Shown here: piece by piece, positions 63,843-64,000 of the stretch | Layout: the number at the start of each line of letters is the position of its first letter | Numbering within the stretch: position 1 is the first letter of the stretch | Origin: Mucilaginibacter sp. cycad4 | Lineage (GTDB): Bacteria; Bacteroidota; Bacteroidia; Sphingobacteriales; Sphingobacteriaceae | Direction: 5' to 3' | DNA: 64,000 bases | Assembly (NCBI RefSeq): GCF_034263275.1 | Contig: NZ_CP139559.1 | Span: forward strand, 2,418,001-2,482,000 | The notes under the pieces: model-generated | What the model was told of the DNA's origin: nothing | Databases searched by the model: none | The model's input: only the letters and a program-made list of their open reading frames with translations | Translations under genes and position numbers: made by a program

Positions 63843-64000
63843 ATTAAAGGTTATTTATACTAAGCCATTACGTATAGATAACCAACTGTGCTACAATAAG
63901 CTATATTAACTTTACGTTAACAGTGCACATATCAGGGGGAGTTTTAAACAGCGGGCCAAAAATAATTTAGCCTGGCTAATACATTTTTTAATATTACGTC
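63843..64000. other. Gap at the window end
   Basis: 158 bases, AT-rich, upstream of the lipoprotein gene. No gene is visible; it probably includes that gene's promoter. Confidence 0.5.

Noticed and set aside
1..64000. tRNA, rRNA, prophage or IS elements
   Set aside because: No cloverleaf, rRNA signature, phage structural gene or transposase was found on either strand by reading; a tRNA or Rfam scan could confirm this.

Overview
The window looks like a chromosomal segment of a soil or plant-associated Bacteroidota of the family Sphingobacteriaceae, most like Mucilaginibacter or Pedobacter. The reasons are three SusC/SusD pairs, two ECF sigma/FecR pairs, SusD and other lipoproteins with short Bacteroidota lipoboxes, a type IX secretion cargo protein, and an assimilatory nitrate cluster built on the Bacteroidota plan. 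The genus is inferred from gene content, not from a marker gene. I see no rRNA, tRNA, CRISPR array or insertion sequence.

Layout. (1) 1-3.8 kb, + strand: the 3' part of a SusC transporter, its SusD partner and a strong terminator. (2) 3.9-6.2 kb: a lipase maturation factor-like membrane protein, a composite palindromic repeat and a DUF1003 protein. (3) 6.2-19.1 kb: a block bracketed by two inverted copies of a ~300-bp non-coding element with terminal inverted repeats. It holds an ECF sigma/FecR/SusC/SusD operon followed by three phosphoesterases of unrelated folds (calcineurin-like, NPP-like and EEP with FG-GAP repeats), plus a divergent DUF1080 gene. (4) 19.1-32.0 kb: nitrate and nitrite assimilation. 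It encodes NirB, NirD, an alginate-export-type porin, an NNP nitrate transporter, a nitrate reductase fused to an FAD reductase and a BFD domain, and a rubredoxin-tailed siroheme-reductase-like protein. Uroporphyrinogen-III methyltransferase (for siroheme) and a small unknown protein diverge from nirB. (5) 32.0-55.2 kb: one long minus-strand polysaccharide utilization locus aimed at a decorated pectin: ECF sigma, FecR, SusC, SusD, GH28, a PQQ-type sugar dehydrogenase, a cytochrome c, GH105, GH28, an unclassified six-hairpin protein, an SMP-30-like propeller, GH2, GH95 and GH31. A DUF4350 protein and a GH36 alpha-galactosidase lie just upstream. (6) 59.2-64 kb: a large T9SS-sorted surface protein coupled to a tiny membrane protein with a CTERM-like tail, and a small lipoprotein.

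How it works together. In the pectin locus an oligosaccharide signal is probably read by the STN domain of SusC and passed through FecR to the ECF sigma factor. SusCD would import oligogalacturonides, which periplasmic GH28 and GH105 trim while GH2, GH95, GH31 and GH36 remove side chains. Unusually, a dehydrogenase, a cytochrome c and a lactonase-like propeller sit in the same operon and suggest that one released sugar is oxidised in the periplasm. In the nitrate cluster, nitrate would enter by the porin and NarK, be reduced by the fused nitrate reductase, and nitrite reduced to ammonium by NirBD with siroheme started by the CobA-type enzyme.

Most notable: the inverted pair of non-coding elements placed at two convergent gene junctions, the SusCD operon carrying phosphoesterases instead of glycosidases, the oxidative module inside the pectin locus, and the rubredoxin-tailed protein in the nitrate operon.
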